A stretch of DNA of 64,000 bases. It comes from Actinomyces denticolens. Its GTDB lineage: Bacteria > Actinomycetota > Actinomycetes > Actinomycetales > Actinomycetaceae. Under the pieces are notes generated by a model. That model was given only the letters and a program-made list of their open reading frames with translations, was not told the DNA's origin and searched no databases. Shown here piece by piece: positions 27,401-35,068 of the stretch. The stretch lies in NCBI RefSeq assembly GCF_002072185.1, contig NZ_MVIW01000014.1, positions 1 to 64,000 of the forward strand, in the 5' to 3' direction. The translations under genes and the position numbers were made by a program. The first letter of the stretch is position 1, and every line of letters starts with the position of its first letter.

Positions 27401-28456
27401 CTCGACGAGATGGAGGGTGGTGATGCCGATATCGCCGGGGCCGAGTGATTGGTCGGGGATGGTCAGGGCCTGCGCCGGACCGTTGAGCTCGGAGACCACC
27501 AGGAGGCGAGGGGCGCGGTAGGCGGTGCGGATCCATGATCCGCGCGATCCCACTTCCTTCGCCGCGGCGGCGATGTCCGGCCGCAGCAGGCGCTCGAGCT
27601 CCTGGTGGTTCGGGGCGACGCGGCGCAGGGCTATCGGTCCGTCGAAGGATCCCGCCACGCGCAGGTGCGGCAGTCGCGCGGCGCAGTCCCAGGCTCTGGC
27701 CCGCTCCGGCTCGTGGGCGAGGGCGATCCGCAGGTCCTCGGGAGCGTGGAGGACGGCGGCCTGGGCGAGCAGGACGCGGGCGATGGCCGCGGTCGAGTCC
27801 CTCGGGCCGATGATGGAGACGTCACCTGCGCAGTCGAGGTCGAGCGCTGCCGGGAGGCTGTGCTGCACGCTGTGGCGGCGCAGCACGGCCTGGGCCTCGG
27901 TCATGAGCAGCGGATCGATCTGGGGCGGCATCCCACCGCCGGGAATGCGCACCATGGGGATGGGGAGGTCGGCGATGCCCAGGCGCAGGTGGAGGAAGTC
28001 GCCGTCCGACAGGCGCCGCTCCCAGCGCCGTTCCGGGGCGCGCGCCATGATCGCCAGCGCTGAGGGATCGGGTTGGGTCTGGAAGAGGTCCTCCCGGTAC
28101 TGGGTCGATCGCGCGGCGGCCTCGCTGTCGGTGGAGGCGAGCTCGTCGAGGTACTGATCCCGGCGCTCCCGGCGCTGCCGCCCCTGCCCGGAGCGCCGGG
28201 AGATCATCATCGCCCCCATTCCGAACATGGTGACGACCATGACCACAGCGCCGAGCATCGCGAAGATCGGATTGCCCCGCATGACGGTCATCATGAGCAT
28301 GGATGAGCCCGCGCCGGCGAGGGGCAGGAGCATTTGGAAGGGGAAGGGCTGGCCCGCCCCGGTATCGGTCAACTGGGGCGGGATCGGCAGGAGGGCCCCT
28401 TCCGGTGGCTCGACGGGGGCGACGACGCGCCCGGGCCTGTGGACGACTTCGATCAT
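24446..28456 (-). CDS. eccC: Type VII secretion ATPase EccC
   Basis: A 1336-residue FtsK/SpoIIIE-family motor of the ESX secretion system. Two membrane helices lie near residues 40-85. Three ATPase domains follow: Walker A GATGSGKSELL at about 496, GAPQSGRTTF at about 855 and GDARCGKSTVL at about 1140. The first also has a good Walker B (ILVDYKGGAAF), while the second has Arg in place of the P-loop Lys (GRTT) and may not hydrolyse ATP. In known systems the C-terminal domain binds the signal sequence of WXG100 substrates. It is one fused protein rather than EccCa plus EccCb. The start overlaps the stop of the MinD-like gene. Confidence 0.93.
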   Translation of the reverse strand: MIEVVHRPGRVVAPVEPPEGALLPIPPQLTDTGAGQPFPFQMLLPLAGAGSSMLMMTVMRGNPIFAMLGAVVMVVTMFGMGAMMISRRSGQGRQRRERRDQYLDELASTDSEAAARSTQYREDLFQTQPDPSALAIMARAPERRWERRLSDGDFLHLRLGIADLPIPMVRIPGGGMPPQIDPLLMTEAQAVLRRHSVQHSLPAALDLDCAGDVSIIGPRDSTAAIARVLLAQAAVLHAPEDLRIALAHEPERARAWDCAARLPHLRVAGSFDGPIALRRVAPNHQELERLLRPDIAAAAKEVGSRGSWIRTAYRAPRLLVVSELNGPAQALTIPDQSLGPGDIGITTLHLVEDRLNEPSSPSWRLTVTDDGILVEDLRAQPQSNTPTGPSAPDTPQPFLCEPDVVGPALMEGLARALAPHSLGAAAHRHESEAATTSLSDLLGVSDPRHVDTRASWAKRPLRDFLRVPIGSDDDGKLVLLDIKESAQLGVGPHGLCIGATGSGKSELLRTLVAVLAITHSPDDLSMILVDYKGGAAFAPFATMPHVVGLMDNLADDAGLTERARSSIAGEVLRRQEQLRDAGNSPDIGHYRHLRESNPDMAPMPHLFIIIDEFGELLTANPDFIDLLLTIGRIGRSIGVHLLLASQRIEAGKLRGLDTYLSYRLCLRTFTESESATVIGNGDAFHLPSAPGYGYLKVDTSIYTRFRSGFVSGPLDELDDVPEPEEITDRRPLLLPVYNELESSDESAAGAEGGEPLPETRTIRTTVVDSIVSQLSQAAAANTPVWLEPLPRQLSLTGMYGGELSRKPGLPPRAPAGLWDPPGLTVPMGLVDDPAHQRQDIWNLDLTVGGGHIALMGAPQSGRTTFLTTLATSAALALPPSRLSFYGIDATGGGLSRLSHLPNVGGIATRGDRERMRRVLDEIVAMLDQRERIIAANRIDSLEMMRAEHRAGRIDGLASADVVLLIDGIGLIRADFPELEDGIDELIRRGGGLGVHIVTTLARSNDLKMAQQPLFGTRLELRLNDPADSLIARKLSQTLAPDAPGRVLRPDKLFGHLALPIEHIEEDRGIGAALDELAEEMNASWTGSRPMAVRQLPDVIDPETLPDDVECPDQVPLGIFQDTMTPLQLDLGGTDPHLLVFGDARCGKSTVLRGVVEGLVARSTPEELVLGIYDVRRDVARACPEPYLGGHATSSTTAGGLSTSIASELDRRASLIAEGKEADGPRIVLVIDDYDILSSGGSNILSPIVPHLPSARDLRLNVVLARPTAGASHAMYDPVLLALRDNGGTGFLMDGDRLEGTLLGGTRPARMPPGRGNWVQRGRRPRIAQAAYFSPEA

Positions 28457-29394
28457 GGCGATACCCTCCCGAAGGCCGGCAGGAGCCAGTCGCGGTCACT
28501 GAGGCCGTTCCCGCTTGCGAGCGCTCGGCGTGAGCGCCGCGATAGGGCGGCGATGCATCCGCTGATCGATGTGGCGGCGACATCGGCGATGACGCGGGAG
28601 GTGAGTGGGTCGAGGAGGCCGGGCGCCGGGACTGAATCCCCGTTCCCGGCGAGGGAGTGGTCGAAGGGCACGAGACTCTCCCCCGTCCCGGGCTCGGGCA
28701 CGAGGGGGTAGCCGGGCCTGGTGGCGACGACGACGTGCAGGAGCGCACCGCGCTTGCCCCGGGCATCGGCGAGGAGACGGGCGGCCAACTCACGCCCTCT
28801 CTCCATATCGGTGCGCTGGGCGGGGGAGACGAGGATGGTGCTGTGGTGGCGGCCGTGGAGGTCGAGAAGCGCGGGGCCGAGGGCTTCGGCGGTGCCGGTC
28901 TCGGTGACGGCCGTGTCGAAGAAGCGCAGGTAGTCATGCTGGGCGCGGGTCCAGGAGCGCATGAGCGCGTCAGGGTCATGCGCCTCCTCGGACAGGCGCA
29001 GGCAGGACAGGAGGCCGTCGGGACCACTCCCGAGCGCCTCGATGGTCTGGGCGACTGTCCTCGGGGCGCGCGCCGCGGGCATGTCCGCGATATCGGTGGA
29101 GTACGGGAGGAGATCGGCGGCGGAGCGGGGGCCGGTTGAGGCGCTGATGAGCAGGCCGGGGCGGCGCCTTTCCCGCGCTATCAGTGAGGACAGCAGAAGT
29201 GCGACGGTCGTCGCACCGGCGCGTGGGGCCGTGGGCGCGACGAGGATGCGGCCCGTGAGCGGCAATGGCCTGCGAATGGCCCGCGATGTCTCGATCGCGC
29301 GCGAGCGGTGGCTCGCTCCCCCGCCGATGAGCGTTCCCCATCGTCGCAGCGTCCCGAGCGGTCCTCCTGCCGTGCGCCGCGCCCGCGCCGTCAT
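28453..29394 (-). CDS. MinD/ParA-like ESX-associated protein
   Basis: A 313-residue cytosolic protein. LVAPTAPRAGATTVALLLSS at about residues 55-75 resembles the deviant Walker A of MinD/EspI-type ATPases, although the P-loop Lys is missing, so nucleotide hydrolysis is doubtful. No other domain is recognised. The ATG at 29394 overlaps the eccD stop (ATGA) and the 3' end overlaps the eccC start, which places it firmly in the ESX operon. MinD-like proteins are frequent in actinobacterial ESX loci and may have a regulatory role. Confidence 0.65.
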   Translation of the reverse strand: MTARARRTAGGPLGTLRRWGTLIGGGASHRSRAIETSRAIRRPLPLTGRILVAPTAPRAGATTVALLLSSLIARERRRPGLLISASTGPRSAADLLPYSTDIADMPAARAPRTVAQTIEALGSGPDGLLSCLRLSEEAHDPDALMRSWTRAQHDYLRFFDTAVTETGTAEALGPALLDLHGRHHSTILVSPAQRTDMERGRELAARLLADARGKRGALLHVVVATRPGYPLVPEPGTGESLVPFDHSLAGNGDSVPAPGLLDPLTSRVIADVAATSISGCIAALSRRSRRALASGNGLSDRDWLLPAFGRVSP

Positions 29395-30692
29395 GCGAGC
29401 ACCGCCAGTAGATGCGAGTAGAGGCCGGATAGCCCGCACAGCAGGGGGAAGGTGGCAACCGTCGCCAGCGTCTCGAGTCTGTCACCGATCCGCCGCAGGC
29501 GGATGCGGTCGCGCGCCGCCGGATTCAGCAGGCTGGTGGTCGTGATGATGATGACTGCCGCGCCGATCGCCCATGGTCTGGAGACCTCGGGGATGCGTGC
29601 GGACAGGACGAGCACGGGGACAAGCGCGGCGAGCCACAGCGCGGCGACCTCGGTGCTCAGTGGGAAGGCGCGAGAGCGCAGGACCACCGCCAGGCTCAGG
29701 CACAGGGTCAGGGCGGTCGCCCATGGGTCGGAGTGCGCCGCGAGAGCGGAAGCGGAGGCGCCCAGGCCGATCGCGGTGACGAGGACCGCGCTGAGGAGGT
29801 GGTCGTGGGCGTGCCTGATGCTCCGGTGGAGGCGATGGCGGTCGGTCAGGCGCCCGGCCATGGCATCGTCGTCGAGACGGGATATCCCCGAGGAGGTCAG
29901 CGCCGACCATGGCAGGACTCCCAGGACGACGAGGCAGATCAGCCCCATGGCGCCGTGGGCGATCCCGCTGGGCGCGGCGACCCTCTCGAGGGCGACCCAT
30001 ATTCCGACGAGCCCGAGCCCGAGGAGCATCCCCGAGGCCCAGCCGATACGGCGCTGGCCCAGGCAGTGCGCGCCCGAGCACGCGAGGAGGAGGATGATCG
30101 AGGGGATGGCGGCGCCGGCAGTATGCGCCGCCCAGGCCCCCGGCAGGAGGAGGCCGCAGGCGAGGAGTCCTCCCAGGGTTCCGGCGACGGCGCGGTATCT
30201 GCCCGACGCGGCCGCGATGATCGACTCGGCGGCCACGGCCAGGGCTCCCGGCAAGAGGGCGACCCATGCCGAGGAGGTACTGGCGCTGACGGTCGTGGAG
30301 GCCCACGGCCAGATCGCCGATGCGAGGGCGATCGCGGCGACGGAGCCGACCAGGCGCATGCGGTCCCGCTCGGACCACCGATCCGGGTGGGTGTCGGTGG
30401 CCTCGGCCAACCCGTTCGAGATGTCAGCGACCTGCATGGGCGCGGGGGCCTGGTCGTCGGCGACGACTCTGATCATCTCACCGTCGAAGACTGATTGCCC
30501 GGCGAGGTCGAGCTCGGGGTCGACCAGCGCGCCGTCGGGTCTGACGAGGCTGACGGAGGGGATCTGGTTCCCGACGGTCAGCCCGAGCAGGTCCATGAGC
30601 ATGGGCATGTGGATGCCCACCGGCTCATCCGATGGCAGAACCACCTCGGCACGGGAGCGCTCGGTGACGAGGGTCAGTCGGGTGTAGGGCAT
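29391..30692 (-). CDS. eccD: Type VII secretion membrane channel component EccD
   Basis: A 433-residue protein with an N-terminal ubiquitin-like domain (about 1-80; LTLVTERSRAEVVLPSDEPV) followed by about eleven closely spaced membrane helices, the signature of EccD, which forms the bulk of the ESX membrane vestibule. The ATG at 30692 overlaps the preceding stop (TGATG); a GTG one codon earlier is possible. It is translationally coupled to both neighbours. Confidence 0.9.
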   Translation of the reverse strand: MPYTRLTLVTERSRAEVVLPSDEPVGIHMPMLMDLLGLTVGNQIPSVSLVRPDGALVDPELDLAGQSVFDGEMIRVVADDQAPAPMQVADISNGLAEATDTHPDRWSERDRMRLVGSVAAIALASAIWPWASTTVSASTSSAWVALLPGALAVAAESIIAAASGRYRAVAGTLGGLLACGLLLPGAWAAHTAGAAIPSIILLLACSGAHCLGQRRIGWASGMLLGLGLVGIWVALERVAAPSGIAHGAMGLICLVVLGVLPWSALTSSGISRLDDDAMAGRLTDRHRLHRSIRHAHDHLLSAVLVTAIGLGASASALAAHSDPWATALTLCLSLAVVLRSRAFPLSTEVAALWLAALVPVLVLSARIPEVSRPWAIGAAVIIITTTSLLNPAARDRIRLRRIGDRLETLATVATFPLLCGLSGLYSHLLAVLA

Positions 30693-31039
30693 CACTGGGC
30701 GCTCACCTGCTCCGGGGAGTCTGGATGTGAAAGGTCGCCGGGTGCCGTGTTCAGGGTGACAGGGACCTGCACGGGCTCCGGGGTCGCGTACGGGGTCGCC
30801 TCGCTCGTGGGAGTGCCGCGCGTCCCGGATGGGTTGCGGATCGAGTCGAGGTGGGTGGAGAGGTATCCGTAGCCGACGCAGCCGGCGCTGATGAGCGCAG
30901 CGACCACCAGCGAACCGATCATCGCGGGGACCGTGCGCCGGACCGTCGTTGAGGAGCGCCCGCGCAGCAGGGCGATCCGCAGTCGGGTGTGGTGGACCTT
31001 CGCGGATTCCAGGATGGCGGAGTCGTTGTCACGCGGCAT
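30692..31039 (-). CDS. Small single-pass membrane protein of the ESX operon
   Basis: A 115-residue protein with a basic cytoplasmic N-terminus (about 1-37), one membrane helix (about 38-60, MIGSLVVAALISAGCVGYGY) and an extracytoplasmic Thr/Pro-rich tail. It is not recognised as EccB or EccE, both of which are much larger. It is coupled to eccD by a TGATG overlap. It may be a reduced membrane component, but that is inference. Confidence 0.65.
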   Translation of the reverse strand: MPRDNDSAILESAKVHHTRLRIALLRGRSSTTVRRTVPAMIGSLVVAALISAGCVGYGYLSTHLDSIRNPSGTRGTPTSEATPYATPEPVQVPVTLNTAPGDLSHPDSPEQVSAQ

Positions 31040-31078
31040 GCCGTCCCCCTCCTGCGAGTGCCTCGCGCGTGGCTCGGA

Positions 31079-32269
31079 TCATGCGGGGACCCTCTCCAGC
31101 TCGGCGGACAGCCTCACCGCGCCCAGCTCGATGGTGCAGGGAAGGGGAACGCGGTATCGCGTGGAGGGGGCGCATTGCTGGATGACGCCGTCGAGGCCGA
31201 TGATCCGGGTGCCGCCGGCCGAGCCGAGGTCGGCGAGGTAGAGGGAGCCGTCGAGGAGCTCGAGGTGCGCGTGATTATCGGATAGGGCGGCCCCCATGCC
31301 TGGGATGTCCACGGTGCCGTGAGGGGCGAGCGCTGGGATCTGCCGCGTTGCGCCGCCGATGATCGTGGGCGAGGACAGGAGCCATGTCCACCCATGGGCG
31401 GAGCGCAGGCGGAGCGCGTACCGCGGCGGTGGGACGGGCGCGGCCGAGGAGCGACTGGGCTGCGGGGGCACTGCGGGTGGCAGGCTCGGGGGGAGCGTCG
31501 CGGGTGTTGCCCACGACGGCGCGGAGGCACTGCTGGACGGCGGCCGGAAGGACGGCACACCGGAGCCGGGGCCGAACGCTGCCGCGCTGGGCGCCGAGGA
31601 GGGCGGAGGCGGGACATCGGATGGGCGCGATGGTCTTGGTGAGGACGTGGGCCGCGCTGCTGCCCGGGGCGCGGCCTGAGCGGCGGAGGACTGGGGTTGG
31701 GGAAGTCTGAAGGGGGACGGGGCCGTCTCACGCCGGGGCCCGGCGGAACGGGGATGCCCCTGACGGGGCGCGGATTCGGTCTCCGGGGACGGCTCCGGCG
31801 CGCGGCTCAGCTGATCCCGACTCGGGGATCGACGAGGGCGACTGGGGGAGAGCTCCGCAATCGTCGGCTGCTCGCCGAGGGGGCCGCGGGACGGATCGGG
31901 GCCGCGGCGCGTGTTGACGGTGATCGCCCCGGCGGCGCGCCCCAGCGCGGCCTGCGCGATGAGACCGCGTGGTGTTCCCGTGGGGAGGCCGGCCTTCTCG
32001 TCTACCGTGCGGAGCCCGAGGATGGCCCCTCCCGCCCATCGCCCGTGCCGGCCGTGGCACTCGAGGAGGTGGAGGACGGCGAGGGGGGATATGAGGATGA
32101 GCACGAGTCGGAGCCAGGCGGGTCCCGGTAGGACGAGACCGGCGGCCAGTGGGGCGGCGATGAGGACCGCATCGATGATGTCGGCGGCGAGCACGGCGAT
32201 GAGGCGGGCGGGGACCCATGGCCGAGTGCCCGAGGCGGCATGGGGGTCTGCCTCGGGGTGGGGAGTCAT
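31079..32269 (-). CDS. RDD-like membrane and FHA domain protein
   Basis: A 396-residue protein. Residues about 20-100 contain two or three membrane helices with an RDD-like pattern (ARLIAVLAADIIDAVLIAAP, GAILGLRTVDEKAGLP). A Pro/Ser-rich linker follows (about 120-290), then a C-terminal FHA domain (about 300-396; LSDNHAHLELLDGSLYLADL, SAGGTRI), which binds phosphothreonine peptides. FHA proteins are common regulators in ESX loci. AGGAAGG precedes the ATG at 32269. It is the first gene of the minus-strand ESX operon and is divergent from the WXG100 genes. Confidence 0.82.
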   Translation of the reverse strand: MTPHPEADPHAASGTRPWVPARLIAVLAADIIDAVLIAAPLAAGLVLPGPAWLRLVLILISPLAVLHLLECHGRHGRWAGGAILGLRTVDEKAGLPTGTPRGLIAQAALGRAAGAITVNTRRGPDPSRGPLGEQPTIAELSPSRPRRSPSRDQLSRAPEPSPETESAPRQGHPRSAGPRRETAPSPFRLPQPQSSAAQAAPRAAARPTSSPRPSRPSDVPPPPSSAPSAAAFGPGSGVPSFRPPSSSASAPSWATPATLPPSLPPAVPPQPSRSSAAPVPPPRYALRLRSAHGWTWLLSSPTIIGGATRQIPALAPHGTVDIPGMGAALSDNHAHLELLDGSLYLADLGSAGGTRIIGLDGVIQQCAPSTRYRVPLPCTIELGAVRLSAELERVPA

Positions 32270-32530
32270 GGGGATCCTTCCTGGCGCGGTGGGTCGACGT
32301 TGGGCTGCTGTCACTGTAGCGATGGGGACGGGGATGTGGCATGTCCGTTATCCCACGTCGGGGTGTGACGGCCCTGGGACGGCGGCGCGCGCCGACGGGG
32401 TCTCGTGGCTGGTGGGAGGGTCTGCTAGGGTGCGATCACTGCCGCGTGTTGCGGTTTCGTGATCTGGTCGGTGGGCGCGCTGCCCGTCGGCCGTGAGCGC
32501 TTCGAGTCCTGGAGGATGGAGGTCTTTGGT

Positions 32531-32866
32531 ATGAAGTTCGATATGGCCGAGTCGGCGCTGGCGGAGTTGACGAAGAAGACGTCGACGTCTCATGACGACC
32601 TGGGCAGCCTGGTCAAGAAATTAGTGGCGGCGGCTGAGCCGCTGGAAGGGCGGTTCAATGGGGCAGCACGGGCGGCTTTCGACTCGTTCAAGGGGCGAAC
32701 GGACCAGGTGGCCGCCGATCTGAACGGGGCGTTGGCATCGGTGCTGAGTGGCATCAAGGGGATGGATTCGGCGTTCACGAAGGGCGTGGCCGATATGGTC
32801 GAGTCAACGAGGCAGGCCGAGTCGGGAGCGAATTTTGATGGGGCGGCGTTCGGGCCGAAGGCCTGA
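32531..32866 (+). CDS. WXG100-like (EsxA/EsxB family) protein 1
   Basis: A 111-residue helical protein with the helix-turn-helix plan of small ESX substrates. The turn region reads PLEGRFNGAARAAFDSF, where the W-x-G is replaced by LEGRF. The C-terminus is somewhat longer than usual. GGAGG upstream supports the ATG at 32531. It is paired with a second such gene 30 bp downstream, as in esxB-esxA pairs. Confidence 0.8.
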   Translation: MKFDMAESALAELTKKTSTSHDDLGSLVKKLVAAAEPLEGRFNGAARAAFDSFKGRTDQVAADLNGALASVLSGIKGMDSAFTKGVADMVESTRQAESGANFDGAAFGPKA

Positions 32867-32896
32867 TCCGCCTGTCGAGTATTGGAGGAGTTTGAG

Positions 32897-33211
32897 ATGG
32901 CGAACAATGTTGAGCAGCGGTCTTTTGATATGGGAGCGTCCAGTGAGGCGCAGTCGAATTTTGAGTCGGTGGCGTCCCGACTGGAGTCGTTGATCGATCA
33001 GCGTGACGCCGATGTGAGGGCAGCGATGGCGCAGTACCAGGCCGATGGGGTGTCGGAGGAGTATCACGCGAAGGAGCAGAATTGGAGGACGGCGGCGTCC
33101 GAGGTGAAGTCGATCATCACGACGCTGCGCTCATCGATGCAGTCGAATGACGACACTGCGTCCGCGGCGTTGAAGGCGGCAGCCGCCGCAGTCCAGGAGA
33201 TCGGCGGCTGA
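32897..33211 (+). CDS. WXG100-like (EsxA/EsxB family) protein 2
   Basis: A 104-residue helical protein rich in Ala, Glu and Gln, predicted as a helical hairpin. The turn region is QADGVSEEYHAKEQNWRTAA; a YxxxE-like signal is present as YHAKE. GGAGGAGTTTGAG precedes the ATG at 32897. Presumably secreted as a heterodimer with the preceding protein by the adjacent EccC/EccD system. Confidence 0.8.
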   Translation: MANNVEQRSFDMGASSEAQSNFESVASRLESLIDQRDADVRAAMAQYQADGVSEEYHAKEQNWRTAASEVKSIITTLRSSMQSNDDTASAALKAAAAAVQEIGG

Positions 33212-33313
33212 CATTTCACCGTCCCGCAGAACCGGACATCGAGCAGTTGTGGGGGTCGCACGCATGACGCGCGGCCCCTATAACTGCGTCACATCGCGGC
33301 GCCATCCCTTACA

Positions 33314-33862
33314 TCAGGAGTCGGCGCGACGAATGGGCTTCTCGCCGTCCTGCTGGCCGTCTTCGGCTTTCTTTGCGGCTCGGCGGGCGCGGTCGCGCTC
33401 GCGGCGGCGGGCCAGGGCGGCCTGGTGCTCATCCCACTGGGCCGCCCCGGCGGCCATCCAGTCGGGGATGAACTGCGGATCACGCGGATGACGCTCCAAC
33501 TCCACATGACACGAGTGCGGCGCCGGGCGCCTGGGACCATCACCGTCATCGAGAACCGGCTCACTCATCCAGTCCAACTCACTGCGCAGCACCCACTCAC
33601 CGGCCACCATCCAGAAATGACCGCACGTCCACGCCCCACGACCAGGCAACGCCTGCCAATCACGCAGACGCCCAAGCCCAGGCCCGATACCGAGCGGAAG
33701 CCTGATACGTTTTTTATCTCCGCCGACCGTGAGCCAGTCCCTAGCTCTAACGATGCGTCCTATCCCGAACATTTCAGAGTCGAAACGCTCGAACCCCGGC
33801 ACTTGCTGAACCCACTCACGAATAGCAGCCTCAAGACTCTCAAAATCATCACACCTCACCAT
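33314..33862 (-). CDS. Putative immunity protein 1 (partner of the orphan nuclease tail)
   Basis: A 182-residue cytosolic protein, one of four paralogues in the island. Residues about 1-65 are specific to this copy. From QALPGRGAWTCGHFWM onward it is almost identical to the copies at 34441 and 43562, with VAGEWVLRSELDWM and VELERHPRDPQFIPDWMAAG, and ends in a charged Arg/Ala-rich helix. It directly follows the orphan toxin tail (stop at 33893), which suggests that it protects against that tail. The ATG at 33862 follows AGAGGTGG; a GTG eight codons upstream is an alternative. Immunity function is inferred from context. Confidence 0.7.
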   Translation of the reverse strand: MVRCDDFESLEAAIREWVQQVPGFERFDSEMFGIGRIVRARDWLTVGGDKKRIRLPLGIGPGLGRLRDWQALPGRGAWTCGHFWMVAGEWVLRSELDWMSEPVLDDGDGPRRPAPHSCHVELERHPRDPQFIPDWMAAGAAQWDEHQAALARRRERDRARRAAKKAEDGQQDGEKPIRRADS

Positions 33863-33892
33863 GAGCGCACCACCTCTTCTCTCCACAGAACC

Positions 33893-34237
33893 TTATCGCG
33901 AACCATCATCAGGAACCGCCTCGTTAGGAAAGACACTTCTGTCGGGCAAATTCTCAGCATTAGTCCAGGAGACATCGAATTCTTCTGGTACTCGTGAGGC
34001 TGGGTCGAGGCCTTTGAGGGTGCCGGTGGGCGAGGCGATGTCGGGGTCGGCGTACCTGACCTCGATGCGTATGTCCCTGTACTCATGCGGGTTCTTCCTC
34101 ACATCCTGCTCGAAGGCGTAGAACGTGTCCGTGTTCTTGACCGGCAGGTTGACGTCCTTGTGCATCGGCACCACGTTGATCGCCTCGGGCGGGCCCCCGA
34201 AGTCATGACCGGCCAGGTGACCGCCCTGTGCCCGTCG
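33893..34237 (-). pseudogene. Orphan C-terminal nuclease tail of a polymorphic toxin
   Basis: About 115 codons homologous to the end of the full-length toxin, beginning abruptly near GGHLAGHDFGGPPEAINVVP and ending in a unique tail, DVSWTNAENLPDRSVFPNEA plus about 7 residues. No start codon, WXG domain or linker precedes it. It has the same orientation as the full toxin gene upstream, so a deletion or gene conversion could join it to the N-terminal part. This is the classic orphan cassette layout of Rhs/CDI/ESX polymorphic toxins. Confidence 0.8.
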
Positions 34238-34440
34238 TTTTCATCGACATTATAGGAATGGTTGTGGGCGTCTCGACCGGAGTCTGCCGTCGCCTGGTTG
34301 CCGCCGTGCGGCGGGGTTGCGGACGCGCCCGGGGGTAGTGGGCGCGTCCCGGGGGCGCGTTGGCGACCCCACCGCGCGTCCGCACCCCCCGGGGTGCGTC
34401 CGCAATGCCCCCGATCCAGCGCCGCTGGAGGCGCGCGGGG
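34238..34440. other. Non-coding spacer between toxin-immunity cassettes
   Basis: About 200 bp of very GC-rich DNA between the orphan tail and the end of immunity gene 2. It contains short self-complementary runs (for example around GGGCGCGTCCCGGGGGCGCG) but no credible open frame. It marks the junction where the orphan toxin tail lost its 5' part. Confidence 0.5.
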
Positions 34441-35040
34441 TCACACAGGCGACGCCTGCCCGGCGGTCGCGTCCCCTTCCCGCTCAGCCGGCGCGGCCTG
34501 CTGGGCCTCCTCGGTCTCCTTGGCTGCTTTCTCGGCTCTCTTGGCGGCCCGGCGGGCGCGGTCGCGCTCCCTGCGGCGGGCCAGGTCGGCCTGGTGCTTG
34601 TCCCACTGGGCCGCCCCGGCGGCCATCCACTCCGGGATGAACTCCGGATCACGCGGATGACGCTCCAACTCCACATGACACGAGTGCGGCGCCGGGCGCT
34701 TGGGGCCATCCGGCTTATCGAAGATCGGCTCCCTCATCCAGTCCAACTCACTGCGCAGCACCCACTCACCGGCCACCATCCAGAAATGACCGCACGTCCA
34801 CGCCCCACGACCAGGCAACGCCTGCCAATCACGAAGCCGCTCAAACCCATAACCAATGTCAGAAGGGGACCAGATCGACTTCTTCTCTCCGTCGACCGTG
34901 AGCCAGTCCTTGACATTAATTACGCGCCCTATCGCAAGCATGTCACAATCGAAGCGCTCAAATCCTCGAACACCTTGAGTCCAATTGCGCACAGCAACCT
35001 CAAGGCCCTCAAAATTATCGTATCGCACATCAGCCGCCAT
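34441..35040 (-). CDS. Putative immunity protein 2 (partner of the full-length toxin)
   Basis: A 199-residue protein of the same family as its neighbours. The first about 70 residues (VRYDNFEGLEVAVRNWTQGV, FDCDMLAIGRVINVKDWLTV) differ from the paralogues; the rest is the conserved block from QALPGRGAWTCGHFWM to a charged C-terminal helix. It lies 28 bp downstream of the toxin stop codon on the same strand. Its N-terminal half would be the specificity part if the toxin's variable end is what it recognises. Confidence 0.72.
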   Translation of the reverse strand: MAADVRYDNFEGLEVAVRNWTQGVRGFERFDCDMLAIGRVINVKDWLTVDGEKKSIWSPSDIGYGFERLRDWQALPGRGAWTCGHFWMVAGEWVLRSELDWMREPIFDKPDGPKRPAPHSCHVELERHPRDPEFIPEWMAAGAAQWDKHQADLARRRERDRARRAAKRAEKAAKETEEAQQAAPAEREGDATAGQASPV

Positions 35041-35068
35041 ATCACTTCTCCCAAATCATTATGTCAAT

